Shown here piece by piece: positions 8,512 to 15,236 of a stretch of 64,000 nt of DNA (the first letter of the stretch is position 1; every line of letters begins with the position of its first letter). The notes beneath the pieces were generated by a model. That model did no database searches. It saw only the letters and a program-made list of their open reading frames with translations, and was not told the origin of the DNA. Both the position numbers and the translations under genes were made by a program. Source of the DNA: Halapricum desulfuricans (GTDB taxonomy: Archaea; Halobacteriota; Halobacteria; Halobacteriales; Haloarculaceae); assembly GCF_017094465.1 (NCBI RefSeq), contig NZ_CP064791.1, positions 1,116,001-1,180,000 on the forward strand, given 5' to 3'.

Positions 8512-9375
8512 TCAATAGAACTCCCTGACGAGATCCGTCGCCCCGTCAGGCGCGCCGTCCGGAATCTCGGCTTTGTTGGATCCGATTCCCTCCCGTTCCA
8601 CGTAGGGCGTGCTGTCTTCGTCCTGGTAGAGGATGCCGATGTACTCTTTGTCGCTGTCGAGAACCCGGTCTTTGGCCTGGTCGAAACTGCCCGGATCGTG
8701 GTCGGTATCCTCCAGATCGACGATCGAGTCCCGGAAGTAGTCGTAGGTGTCGACGTCGTTGAACGTCACGCAGGGGCTGTAGACGTTGACGAAGCCAAAG
8801 CCGTCGTGTTCGATGGCCTGTTTGACGAGTTCGGTGTGTCGCTGGGAGTCCGATGAAAAGGACTGCGCGATGAAAGTCCCGCCGGCCGACAGCGCCAGCG
8901 CCTTCGGGTTGACCGGCGGAACGCTCGTCCCATCCGGGGAGGTCGCGGTCTCGAATCCCTCCTGGGAAGTCGGCGAAGCCTGTCCCTTCGTCAATCCGTA
9001 GATCCGGTTATCCATGACGACGTAGGTCATATCGACGTTCCGGCGGACGGCGTGGATGAAATGCCCGACGCCGATCGAGTAGCCGTCGCCGTCGCCGCCG
9101 GCGACCATCACCTCCAGGTCAGGATTGGCCAGCTTCACGCCGGTCCCGACCGGCAACGCGCGACCGTGGACCCCGTGCAGCGCGTAGCTGTGCATGTAGG
9201 TCCCGATCTTGCCGGAGCAGCCGATCCCCGCGACGAGGAACGTCTCGTCGGGGTGGTTGCCGGTTTCGGCGAGGGCTTTCATCATGCCGTTCATCGTCCC
9301 GAAATCGCCACAGCCGGGACACCAGGTCGGTTGCTTATCGGATTTGAAGTCCGTGAATCGAACGTCGGAACTCAT
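8512..9375 (-). CDS. korB: 2-oxoacid:ferredoxin oxidoreductase beta subunit (probably 2-oxoglutarate)
   Basis: A 287-residue thiamine-diphosphate-binding subunit that with KorA decarboxylates a 2-oxoacid to acyl-CoA and reduces ferredoxin; haloarchaea use this in place of dehydrogenase complexes. Visible are the CPGCG segment (19-23), GIGCSGKIG (51-58), and the TPP/Mg motif GGDGDGYSIGVGH (93-105) completed by DNRIYGLTKGQ. Its ATG overlaps the korA stop by 4 bp. The size pattern (584 and 287 residues) fits Kor better than the longer Por pair, but substrate preference is inferred. Confidence 0.9.
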   Translation of the reverse strand: MSSDVRFTDFKSDKQPTWCPGCGDFGTMNGMMKALAETGNHPDETFLVAGIGCSGKIGTYMHSYALHGVHGRALPVGTGVKLANPDLEVMVAGGDGDGYSIGVGHFIHAVRRNVDMTYVVMDNRIYGLTKGQASPTSQEGFETATSPDGTSVPPVNPKALALSAGGTFIAQSFSSDSQRHTELVKQAIEHDGFGFVNVYSPCVTFNDVDTYDYFRDSIVDLEDTDHDPGSFDQAKDRVLDSDKEYIGILYQDEDSTPYVEREGIGSNKAEIPDGAPDGATDLVREFY

Positions 9376-11126
9376 TGTGGTACCTCCGTCTTCGCGACGG
9401 CGTCACGGATCGCTTCGGCCAGTTCGTCGGCCTTGAACCGGACGCCCGTGTACTTGTTGATGCGCTGGACGCGTTCCAGCGTGTCCTGTTCGATCAGGTC
9501 CGCGAACTGCCCGGTCGCGTTCGCCTCGACGACGAGCACGTCTTCGGCGGCCTCGACCGCCTCGGTGAGGTCCGGCCGCGGATGGATGTACGGCACTGAC
9601 AGCAACCGGACTGACACCCCGTCCAGTTGCGTCATCGCTTCGCGGATCGCCCCCTCGTTAGAGCCCCACGTGAGCACGAGCGTATCGGCGTCCGGATCGC
9701 CGAACTCCCTGGGCTCGAAGGTCTCCCGTTCGCGCGCAGTCTCGACTTTCCGTTCGCGTTTGTCGACCTGTTCGACCCGCACGTCCTCGTCCTCGGTCCG
9801 GCGGCCGAGTTCGTCGTGTTCGAGCCCGGTCGTCATGTGCGCGCCGTCGGCCGTCCCCGGGAACGCACGCGGGCTGATGCCGTCTTCGGTCGCTGCGTGC
9901 GCGCGGAACCGTCCCTTCTCGTCGAGCCACGCCTCGACGTCTTCCTCGTCGACGACCTTCCCGCGCTCGATCTCGACGGCGTCCATGTCGAACTCCTCGG
10001 GTTCGTAGGTACGCTCGGTCACGGCCATCGAGAGGTCTGCCGTCAGATAGACCGGCACCTGGTACTTCTCGGCGAGGTTGAACGCCTCGATCGTCTTGTG
10101 GAAACACTCCGCAATCGTCGTCGGCGCGATAACGAATCGCGGAATCTCGCCGTGCCCGCCGTAGAGCATCATGTTCAGGTCCTCCTGTCCCTGTTTGGTC
10201 GGCATCCCCGTCGAGGGGCCCGAGCGCATCACGTTGGCTATCACCAGCGGCGTCTCCGTCGTTGCCACGAGTCCGAACGTCTCGCTCATCAGGTCGATTC
10301 CCGGGCCCGAAGTGCCCGTCATCGCCCGCGCGCCGGCCCGGGCGGCCCCCAGCGCCAGGTTGATCGCCGCGAGTTCGTCCTCGGCCTGGACGACCGCCCC
10401 GCCGAACTCCTCGATCCGGCCCGTGAGATACTCCATGATGTCGGTCGCCGGCGTGATCGGATAGCCGGCGTAGAACCGACACCCGGCGGCGATCGCGCCC
10501 ATGCCGATCGCCTCGTCACCGTTCAGCAGGACGTAGTCGTTGTCGGTCGTTTCGAGATCGTATTCGAAGTCGTACTCGTAGTTCTCTCGGACGTACTCCT
10601 GCCCGAGCCGGGCCGCTTCCTTGTTGTTCTGGACGATTGCCCTACCCTTGTCGCCGAAGCGCTTTTCGAGCGCTTCGTCGAGGTTCTCGATCGGGAACGC
10701 CGCCACTTCGCAGGCTGCCCCGAGCGCGACGACGTTGCGCATGATCGCGCCGCCAGCCTCCTCGCCGAGCCCCTGTAGGGGCACTTCCAGCCCGATCATC
10801 CCCTCGGGCACCTCGACGTCCTGCATCGTCGTCTGCTCGCCGTCGTAGATGATGACACTCCCCTCGTGGAGTTCATCGAGGTTCTCGTCGATGGTCCGCT
10901 CTGTCAGCGCGATCAACACGTCGAGCCGGTCGACGACGCTCTCGACCGGATCGATCGCTGTGCGGACCTTGTAGGCCGTGTACCCCCCGCGGATGCGTGA
11001 GGCGAAATCCTTCGAGGTGTAGACGTGGCGGCCGGCACGTGACAGCGCGCGAGCGAAAATCTTGCCCGTCGAGTCGATCCCGTCGCCGGCCTCGCCACCG
11101 ATGGCCCAGTTGAGATCCTCATGCAT
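9372..11126 (-). CDS. korA: 2-oxoacid:ferredoxin oxidoreductase alpha subunit with fused gamma domain
   Basis: 584 residues from the ATG at 11126, where the protein begins MHEDLNWAIGGEAGDGID, the expected start of the gamma domain. Upstream in-frame codons to 11372 were rejected because they cross into the divergent promoter region and look unlike the family. Residues 1 to about 190 form the gamma domain (SRIRGGYTAYKVR). The alpha domain starts around YAGYPITPATDIMEYL and contains the conserved TGTSGPGIDLMSE stretch. It forms a coupled operon with korB, catalysing CoA-dependent oxidative decarboxylation with ferredoxin as acceptor. Confidence 0.9.
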   Translation of the reverse strand: MHEDLNWAIGGEAGDGIDSTGKIFARALSRAGRHVYTSKDFASRIRGGYTAYKVRTAIDPVESVVDRLDVLIALTERTIDENLDELHEGSVIIYDGEQTTMQDVEVPEGMIGLEVPLQGLGEEAGGAIMRNVVALGAACEVAAFPIENLDEALEKRFGDKGRAIVQNNKEAARLGQEYVRENYEYDFEYDLETTDNDYVLLNGDEAIGMGAIAAGCRFYAGYPITPATDIMEYLTGRIEEFGGAVVQAEDELAAINLALGAARAGARAMTGTSGPGIDLMSETFGLVATTETPLVIANVMRSGPSTGMPTKQGQEDLNMMLYGGHGEIPRFVIAPTTIAECFHKTIEAFNLAEKYQVPVYLTADLSMAVTERTYEPEEFDMDAVEIERGKVVDEEDVEAWLDEKGRFRAHAATEDGISPRAFPGTADGAHMTTGLEHDELGRRTEDEDVRVEQVDKRERKVETARERETFEPREFGDPDADTLVLTWGSNEGAIREAMTQLDGVSVRLLSVPYIHPRPDLTEAVEAAEDVLVVEANATGQFADLIEQDTLERVQRINKYTGVRFKADELAEAIRDAVAKTEVPQ

Positions 11127-11259
11127 GATGAGGAAGGTTTCAAAGCGACCGACGAAAAGCCTTCTGGAACCCCACCCCGATGCCGCCGGCCCGGACGTTT
11201 TGTTACCTCGAATTGCACCTTCCGAAAGGACCATCCACCGCCCGCTCGGACTATCGGGC

Positions 11260-11904
11260 ATGGACACGACGGATCTCACTATCGCGGCACTCGAATCGGT
11301 CGGCCCGGACGCGATCGCAATCACGTTCGACACGCCAGCCGGGTTCTCGGCGTATCCCGGACAGTTCGTCAAATTGACGCTCGATACCGACGACGGCGAG
11401 CAGTCTCGCTTCTATACGATCTCTTCGCCCGATGTCGCGGACACGTTCGAGATCACGGTCGGAATCGATCCCGAGGGCGAGGTGGCTCCGCTGCTCGCCG
11501 ATCTGGAGCCCGGGGACGCTGTCTCCGTCGCCGGCCCGTTCGGCGACGCCTATTACCAAGGAAACACGGACGCGGTCGTACTCGCCGGCGGTCCCGGCGT
11601 CGGACCGGCGGTCGGCATCGGCGAACGTGCCCTCGACCACGGCAACGGTGCTGCTATCATCTATCAGGACCGCGATCCCATCCATCGCGACCGCCTCGAC
11701 GATCTGTCCGAATCGGGTGGTTTCGTCCGTATCGTCGGGGAGGATGCCGATCTGAGCGAGTCTGTCGTGGCCGCACTTGACGCGGTCGATGACGACGCGC
11801 AGGTGTTCGTCTACGGCTTCGCGGACTTCCTGGACGGTGCGATGGACGCCCTCGAAGTGGCCGGCGGCGATCCCGAAACGGCAAAGGTCGAGAACTTCGG
11901 TTGA
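11260..11904 (+). CDS. FAD/NAD(P)-binding ferredoxin-reductase-like protein
   Basis: 214 residues from the ATG at 11260. The N-terminal FAD barrel has PGQFVKL and the FAD-binding RFYTISS (50-56). The nucleotide-binding half has VVLAGGPGVGPAVGIGERAL (106-124) and a C-terminal VFVYGFADFLDGAMDAL segment. The protein is one of the short flavin reductases of the ferredoxin-NADP reductase superfamily and has no iron-sulfur domain of its own. It is transcribed divergently from korAB, which makes ferredoxin a plausible partner; this is inference from position. The in-frame extension to 11062 would overlap korA and is not supported. Confidence 0.8.
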   Translation: MDTTDLTIAALESVGPDAIAITFDTPAGFSAYPGQFVKLTLDTDDGEQSRFYTISSPDVADTFEITVGIDPEGEVAPLLADLEPGDAVSVAGPFGDAYYQGNTDAVVLAGGPGVGPAVGIGERALDHGNGAAIIYQDRDPIHRDRLDDLSESGGFVRIVGEDADLSESVVAALDAVDDDAQVFVYGFADFLDGAMDALEVAGGDPETAKVENFG

Positions 11905-12180
11905 AAGCCCTCGCGGCGGTCTGGCGACCGCCGCTCGCCCTTTTCATGTCCGCCAGGGCCGCCTTGCGGTGCCGCGCCGATCGGCGCGGCATCCGCCTGG
12001 GTTACGCCGACGCTTTTCGCAGTCGCGGCCGCCGTGGCCGCGACAAACCGTCCTGTGGCCGCCCCGCTACTGCGGCCGCGCCCCGTTCCTCCCCAGGCGC
12101 GCGGCTGAAACCGCGCGCTGGCGTCCTGACTGTCTTGCATACGGTCTCAGTCGGTTCTTTGGTGAACTCTGGAGTTGCTA
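11905..12180. other. hairpin-rich intergenic stretch between convergent genes
   Basis: 276 bp with no convincing gene but a run of GC hairpins: 8-bp arms GCGGCGGT/ACCGCCGC at about 11914-11935; a perfect 22-bp palindrome at 11970-11991; 9-bp arms GTCGCGGCC/GGCCGCGAC at 12022-12044; 6-bp arms at 12057-12077; and 8-bp arms GCGCGCGG/CCGCGCGC at 12097-12118. It lies between two stop codons (the flavin reductase-like gene on + and the CofE-like gene on -), so bidirectional termination is likely. The number and size of the hairpins exceed what termination needs. A 62-codon minus-strand frame here (12002-12190) looks non-protein-like. Confidence 0.7.
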
Positions 12181-13038
12181 TCAGAACCATTCACGGGCCT
12201 TCAGGCGAGCCGTCAACTGTATGCTCTTGCGAAGTCCGCGGCGGACGACCCCGCCTGAATTCGGCACACCCTCTCCATCCTCATACTCCAGTCCGCGGAC
12301 GACCGTGACGGGGATCTGTTCGTCCGCCTGTCCGAACAGCAATGCTGACCCGGCAGTAAGTTCGTCTGCGATGAGGTCAACGCCGCCGACCTTCGGCGCA
12401 CCATATAGATCTGTCTGTCCAAAGTTGCTATCGATCGCTTCGATCCCTGCACAGCCGATCGCCAGATCCATCGAACCCGGGCCGGCAATTTCCGAGTCAG
12501 CCAGGACGACGGCCACGTCTGCGTCTGTCTGTGCTTCGATCCCTTCGCGGAGGCGACGGGCACTCTCGTCGGGATCGTCCGGCAGCAGCGTCATCATCCC
12601 GTCCGGACTGTTTGACCAATCGACACCCGCGTTCGTACAGAGTCGACCGTTACGCTCGGTCACGAGCATCGCTGGAACGTCAGCAAGTGCTTCCTGCGCC
12701 GCTTCAGGGTCGACAGCGTGTTCCAACAGCACGTCTTCGCCGATCTCTGCGATCGGGACCGCACCGATGACCTCGCTTTCATCGTAGATGACGGCCACTT
12801 CCCGTGGATCAATGCCGGTGACATCGGCCACTCGGTGGTCGCGGTCAGTAACTTCGACCTCATCAGCTTCGACAAGTCGATTCTCGGCGAACGATACGAC
12901 CTTCGCGGTAACGACGACGATGTCACCGTCTGCCAGGGGATACTCTTCAGCCGTCGTTTCGACGATACGGCCGACGAGATCGTCGTTTGGCTGGACCCGC
13001 CCAATATCAAGCCCGTGGAATGTTAGTTCTGACATCAT
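12181..13038 (-). CDS. CofE-like coenzyme F420 gamma-glutamyl ligase family protein
   Basis: 285 residues of the F420_ligase family (CofE), which adds glutamate to F420-0 using GTP. Recognisable segments are LADGDIVVVTAKVVSFAENR near the N-terminus, NAGVDWSNSP, MDLAIGCAGIEAID, and DLYGAPKVGGVDLIADELTAGSALLFGQ followed by PVTVVRG. The usual TDSFGRPWR-type motif reads VLADSEIAGPGSM here, so a residue set normally near the active site is altered. It may be a paralog with another acceptor rather than the housekeeping CofE. Two adjacent Met codons (13038, 13035) are possible starts. It stands alone, 125 bp from the HTH gene. Confidence 0.72.
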   Translation of the reverse strand: MMSELTFHGLDIGRVQPNDDLVGRIVETTAEEYPLADGDIVVVTAKVVSFAENRLVEADEVEVTDRDHRVADVTGIDPREVAVIYDESEVIGAVPIAEIGEDVLLEHAVDPEAAQEALADVPAMLVTERNGRLCTNAGVDWSNSPDGMMTLLPDDPDESARRLREGIEAQTDADVAVVLADSEIAGPGSMDLAIGCAGIEAIDSNFGQTDLYGAPKVGGVDLIADELTAGSALLFGQADEQIPVTVVRGLEYEDGEGVPNSGGVVRRGLRKSIQLTARLKAREWF

Positions 13039-13163
13039 TTAAATATCGGAAATAGCACCCTTCAACGCTGGGAAGATTGCATATCGATGAGAATAGACGA
13101 GATCTTTCGAGATACGTTCGCTCAGTCAGCCGATTATATTGAGAGAATACTAACTATATCTCG

Positions 13164-13442
13164 TCATCGCTCGAGTGGAGCTCGTGTATCAGTCGGAATG
13201 GGCGTCCCGGCTGGCTCTGTATCAGCGACATCAGTGTCCGCGGGGACGACCCAGACGCGCTCGTTTCCGAATGTTTTGCTTTCGATAGCTCCGTCCCGTT
13301 CCAGATCACGTAACTTCTCGGCCACCGTCTCGTAGGAGTCCGAGACGACATCCGCAACATCTTGCGTTGTCGTCATCCCCCCAGCATCAGTCATCTCCCC
13401 TTCTTTCACCGCCTTGAGAAGTGTTTGTGGGTCTGTTGTCAT
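13164..13442 (-). CDS. small winged-helix/HTH DNA-binding protein
   Basis: A 92-residue protein from the ATG at 13442 (MTTDPQTLL). The frame continues upstream to 13511, but that part has no protein character. Residues 20-70 look like a winged helix: a first helix, a recognition helix in VADVVSDSYETVAEKLRDLERDG, and a wing strand pair around IESKTFGNERVWVV. The C-terminus is a short Pro/Thr-rich tail. Such single-domain wHTH proteins are common haloarchaeal transcription regulators of unknown target. It is a single-gene unit on the minus strand between the CofE-like gene and the divergent metallo-hydrolase. Confidence 0.65.
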   Translation of the reverse strand: MTTDPQTLLKAVKEGEMTDAGGMTTTQDVADVVSDSYETVAEKLRDLERDGAIESKTFGNERVWVVPADTDVADTEPAGTPIPTDTRAPLER

Positions 13443-13602
13443 TATACAATGTGGTATGAGTTGACAAGGAATAACTCTGCTGGTCACGTAATTGACCGGT
13501 TCAGGCTCCATACGTAGCTATTCTGTCTAGGTCGGTCCGTCTACACGGCCGCCGCTCAGCCGGTCCGAAACGCTTAGCCGTGCCCGCGGCGGATCGACTG
13601 GT

Positions 13603-14430
13603 ATGGTACACAGCGACTGGGGAGACTGGCTCCCGCGTGCGATTGAGGACGCTGATCCCGACGGCGTCGCGATCTGGTATCTCGGCTGCAACGGCTTCGC
13701 TCTCAAGGCCGACGACGGGACGACGCTGTTCGTCGATCCCTATCTCGGCACTGGTGATCCGCCCCGAACAGTCCGGATGATTCCGGTACCGTTCGATCCC
13801 GAGGACGTCGGTCCCGTCGACGCGGTACTGGCCACTCACGAACACAGTGACCACGTCCACGGCGAGTCGACCGCGCCACTCCTCGCCGATTCGGACGCAT
13901 CCTTCTACGCACCGGACGACAGCCTCGCGGTCGCACGCGAGGCGGGCTGGGACGATCGGTGGGATCTCGATACCGATCAGTACGTCGAGGTCGAGGACGG
14001 CGATACCTTCGAACTCGGATCGCTGACGGTCAACGTCGAGCCCGCGAACGACCCGGACGCGACCCACCCTGTCGCCTACGTTTTCGAACACGACGCCGGA
14101 ACGTTCGTCCACGGCGGCGACGCCCGTCCCGGGGCCTTCGAGTCCGTCGGCGAGACCTACGACATCGATGTGGGGGCACTGGCGTTCGGCAGCGCCGGGA
14201 TGATTCAGGACAAACAGACTCGCGAACCCAAATACACCAAGTGGTACAACGACGAAAACGAGATTATTGAGGCCGCGACCGAGCTCCAACTTGAGACGCT
14301 CGTGCCGACTCACTGGGATATGTGGAAAGGATTGAATGCCGATCCAGCCGTTCTGCATCACCATGCTCGGAGTTTCGAGTATCCCGAGCAGGTCAACGTC
14401 ATCGAGATCGGCGATCGATTCGACCTGTAG
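13603..14430 (+). CDS. metallo-beta-lactamase-fold hydrolase, UlaG-like
   Basis: 275 residues. After an N-terminal segment, VAIWYLGCNGFALKADDGTTLFVDPYLG matches the UlaG-like branch of the metallo-beta-lactamase fold. The metal motif THEHSDHVHG gives His79, His81, Asp83 and His84; VHGGDARPG supplies a further His/Asp, and PTHWDMWKG a late His. The family includes lactonases and other hydrolases, so the substrate is unknown. The last 34 codons (14329-14430) are duplicated 182 bp downstream. The first 35 bp of this tail are identical to the copy while the rest differs at 14 positions, suggesting the 3' end was exchanged by recombination. Confidence 0.85.
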   Translation: MVHSDWGDWLPRAIEDADPDGVAIWYLGCNGFALKADDGTTLFVDPYLGTGDPPRTVRMIPVPFDPEDVGPVDAVLATHEHSDHVHGESTAPLLADSDASFYAPDDSLAVAREAGWDDRWDLDTDQYVEVEDGDTFELGSLTVNVEPANDPDATHPVAYVFEHDAGTFVHGGDARPGAFESVGETYDIDVGALAFGSAGMIQDKQTREPKYTKWYNDENEIIEAATELQLETLVPTHWDMWKGLNADPAVLHHHARSFEYPEQVNVIEIGDRFDL

Positions 14431-14455
14431 GGCTGGGGCGGGGCGGTCTTTTTCC

Positions 14456-14501
14456 CCACGTTTTTGCGCGAGTGACCGGCGGGAACGAGCGGAAAAAGTG
14501 G
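14456..14501. repeat. 46-bp inverted-repeat element between duplicated gene ends (T-run/A-run type)
   Basis: Arms CCACGTTTTT and AAAAAGTGG flank a core containing GCGAGTG, GGAACG and GAGCG. A further CTTTTT lies just upstream (14448-14453). The layout closely parallels the two 61-bp elements downstream of argF (61074-61134 and 61241-61301), where arms CCAGCTTTTT/AAAAAGGTGG enclose a similar core when read in gene sense. It may act as a terminator in either direction. Its place exactly between two copies of a gene's 3' end is what stands out. Confidence 0.6.
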
Positions 14502-14510
14502 TCTCGGAAG

Positions 14511-14612
14511 GGATTGAATGCCGATCCAGCCGTTCTGCATCACCACGCCCAGAGCTTCGAGTACCCCAACCAGGTCAACGTCGTCGAGATCGGCGACCGG
14601 TTTAATTTGTAG
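14511..14612 (+). pseudogene. duplicated 3' end of the metallo-hydrolase gene (34 codons)
   Basis: A 102-bp copy of 14329-14430 ending at the same stop codon. It encodes the same tail with four amino-acid changes (Arg/Gln, Glu/Asn, Ile/Val, Asp/Asn); most other differences are synonymous, showing that both versions were once under coding selection. It has no start or upstream coding part. The identical first 35 bp followed by a diverged 67 bp marks a recombination boundary. It is probably what is left of an older allele or paralog. Confidence 0.85.
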
Positions 14613-14700
14613 TAGCGTGTCATAGAGACGTTCTTGACCTCTCTCCTGTCGGGTAGTACGAGTGAACTGATTGCTCACCTTCCCGGTCATATTCCATAGC

Positions 14701-14707
14701 TATATTA
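14701..14707 (+). promoter_or_regulatory. TATA box of the universal stress gene at 14733
   Basis: TATATTA centred 29 nt before the ATG at 14733, supporting a leaderless transcript and that start codon. Confidence 0.6.
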
Positions 14708-14732
14708 TCCTTCCCGTGTCATTTTCTGACAG

Positions 14733-15146
14733 ATGTACCGGGCGCTGATGCCGATTGATGGGAGTGAGTCACGCGGGGAGGCACAGGCCGAGGCAGTCAT
14801 TGGGCTCCCGAATGCAACAGAGAGCGTCACCGTAACACTGCTGTACGTGTTTGACGACGCAGACCAGATGGAGACGACTGCTCCCGACGAACTCGACGGT
14901 GGACGGGTAGCAGCGACCCGATTACAGGACGCAGGCATCGCCGTTGAGCAATCCTCCCGTGTGGGCGATCCGGCGACGGAAATCCTTGCTGCAGCCGACG
15001 AGCTCGACGCCGATCAAATCGTTCTGGGCGGCCGAAAGAGATCACCGGTCGGCGCGATTCTCTTCGGTAGCGTCAGCCAATCCGTGATCGTTGACGCTGA
15101 TCGACCGGTCACCATCACGGGCGACGCAACGTCACACTCTGCGTAA
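14733..15146 (+). CDS. universal stress protein, UspA family
   Basis: A 137-residue single Usp domain. The N-terminus MYRALMPIDGSESR is the usual first strand and nucleotide-contacting Asp. The C-terminal ATP-binding signature G-2x-G-9x-G-(S/T) reads GGRKRSPVGAILFGSVSQSVI. ATP-binding Usp proteins respond to stress and growth arrest; a specific role is not known. It has its own promoter 29 nt upstream and stands alone between the duplicated metallo-hydrolase tail and a Tat lipoprotein. A second Usp lies at 31102. Confidence 0.88.
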   Translation: MYRALMPIDGSESRGEAQAEAVIGLPNATESVTVTLLYVFDDADQMETTAPDELDGGRVAATRLQDAGIAVEQSSRVGDPATEILAAADELDADQIVLGGRKRSPVGAILFGSVSQSVIVDADRPVTITGDATSHSA

Positions 15147-15204
15147 CGCACCCGGCGAGAAGGGCGGTCTTATCGAATCTGATCAATGTGTGCTATAGCC
15201 ACAA

Positions 15205-15212
15205 CTTATATA
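15205..15212 (+). promoter_or_regulatory. TATA box of the lipoprotein gene at 15237
   Basis: CTTATATA centred 28 nt before the ATG at 15237. This spacing decides for 15237 over the upstream in-frame ATG at 15186, which would place the promoter inside the gene. Confidence 0.65.
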
Positions 15213-15236
15213 CTCGCACTACATATAATATTAGTG

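Noticed and set aside
11127-11372. N-terminal extension of korA by 82 codons
   Set aside because: The family starts at MHEDLNWAIGGEAGDG (11126), and the extension covers the promoter and start of the divergent gene.
12002-12190. 62-codon minus-strand frame in the hairpin block
   Set aside because: It overlaps the CofE-like gene's end and several palindromes; basic low-complexity composition unlike haloarchaeal proteins.
14431-14732. tRNA or small RNA gene between the duplicated tail and usp
   Set aside because: No cloverleaf or conserved T-arm seen; the content is explained by the inverted-repeat element, the duplicated tail and the usp promoter.
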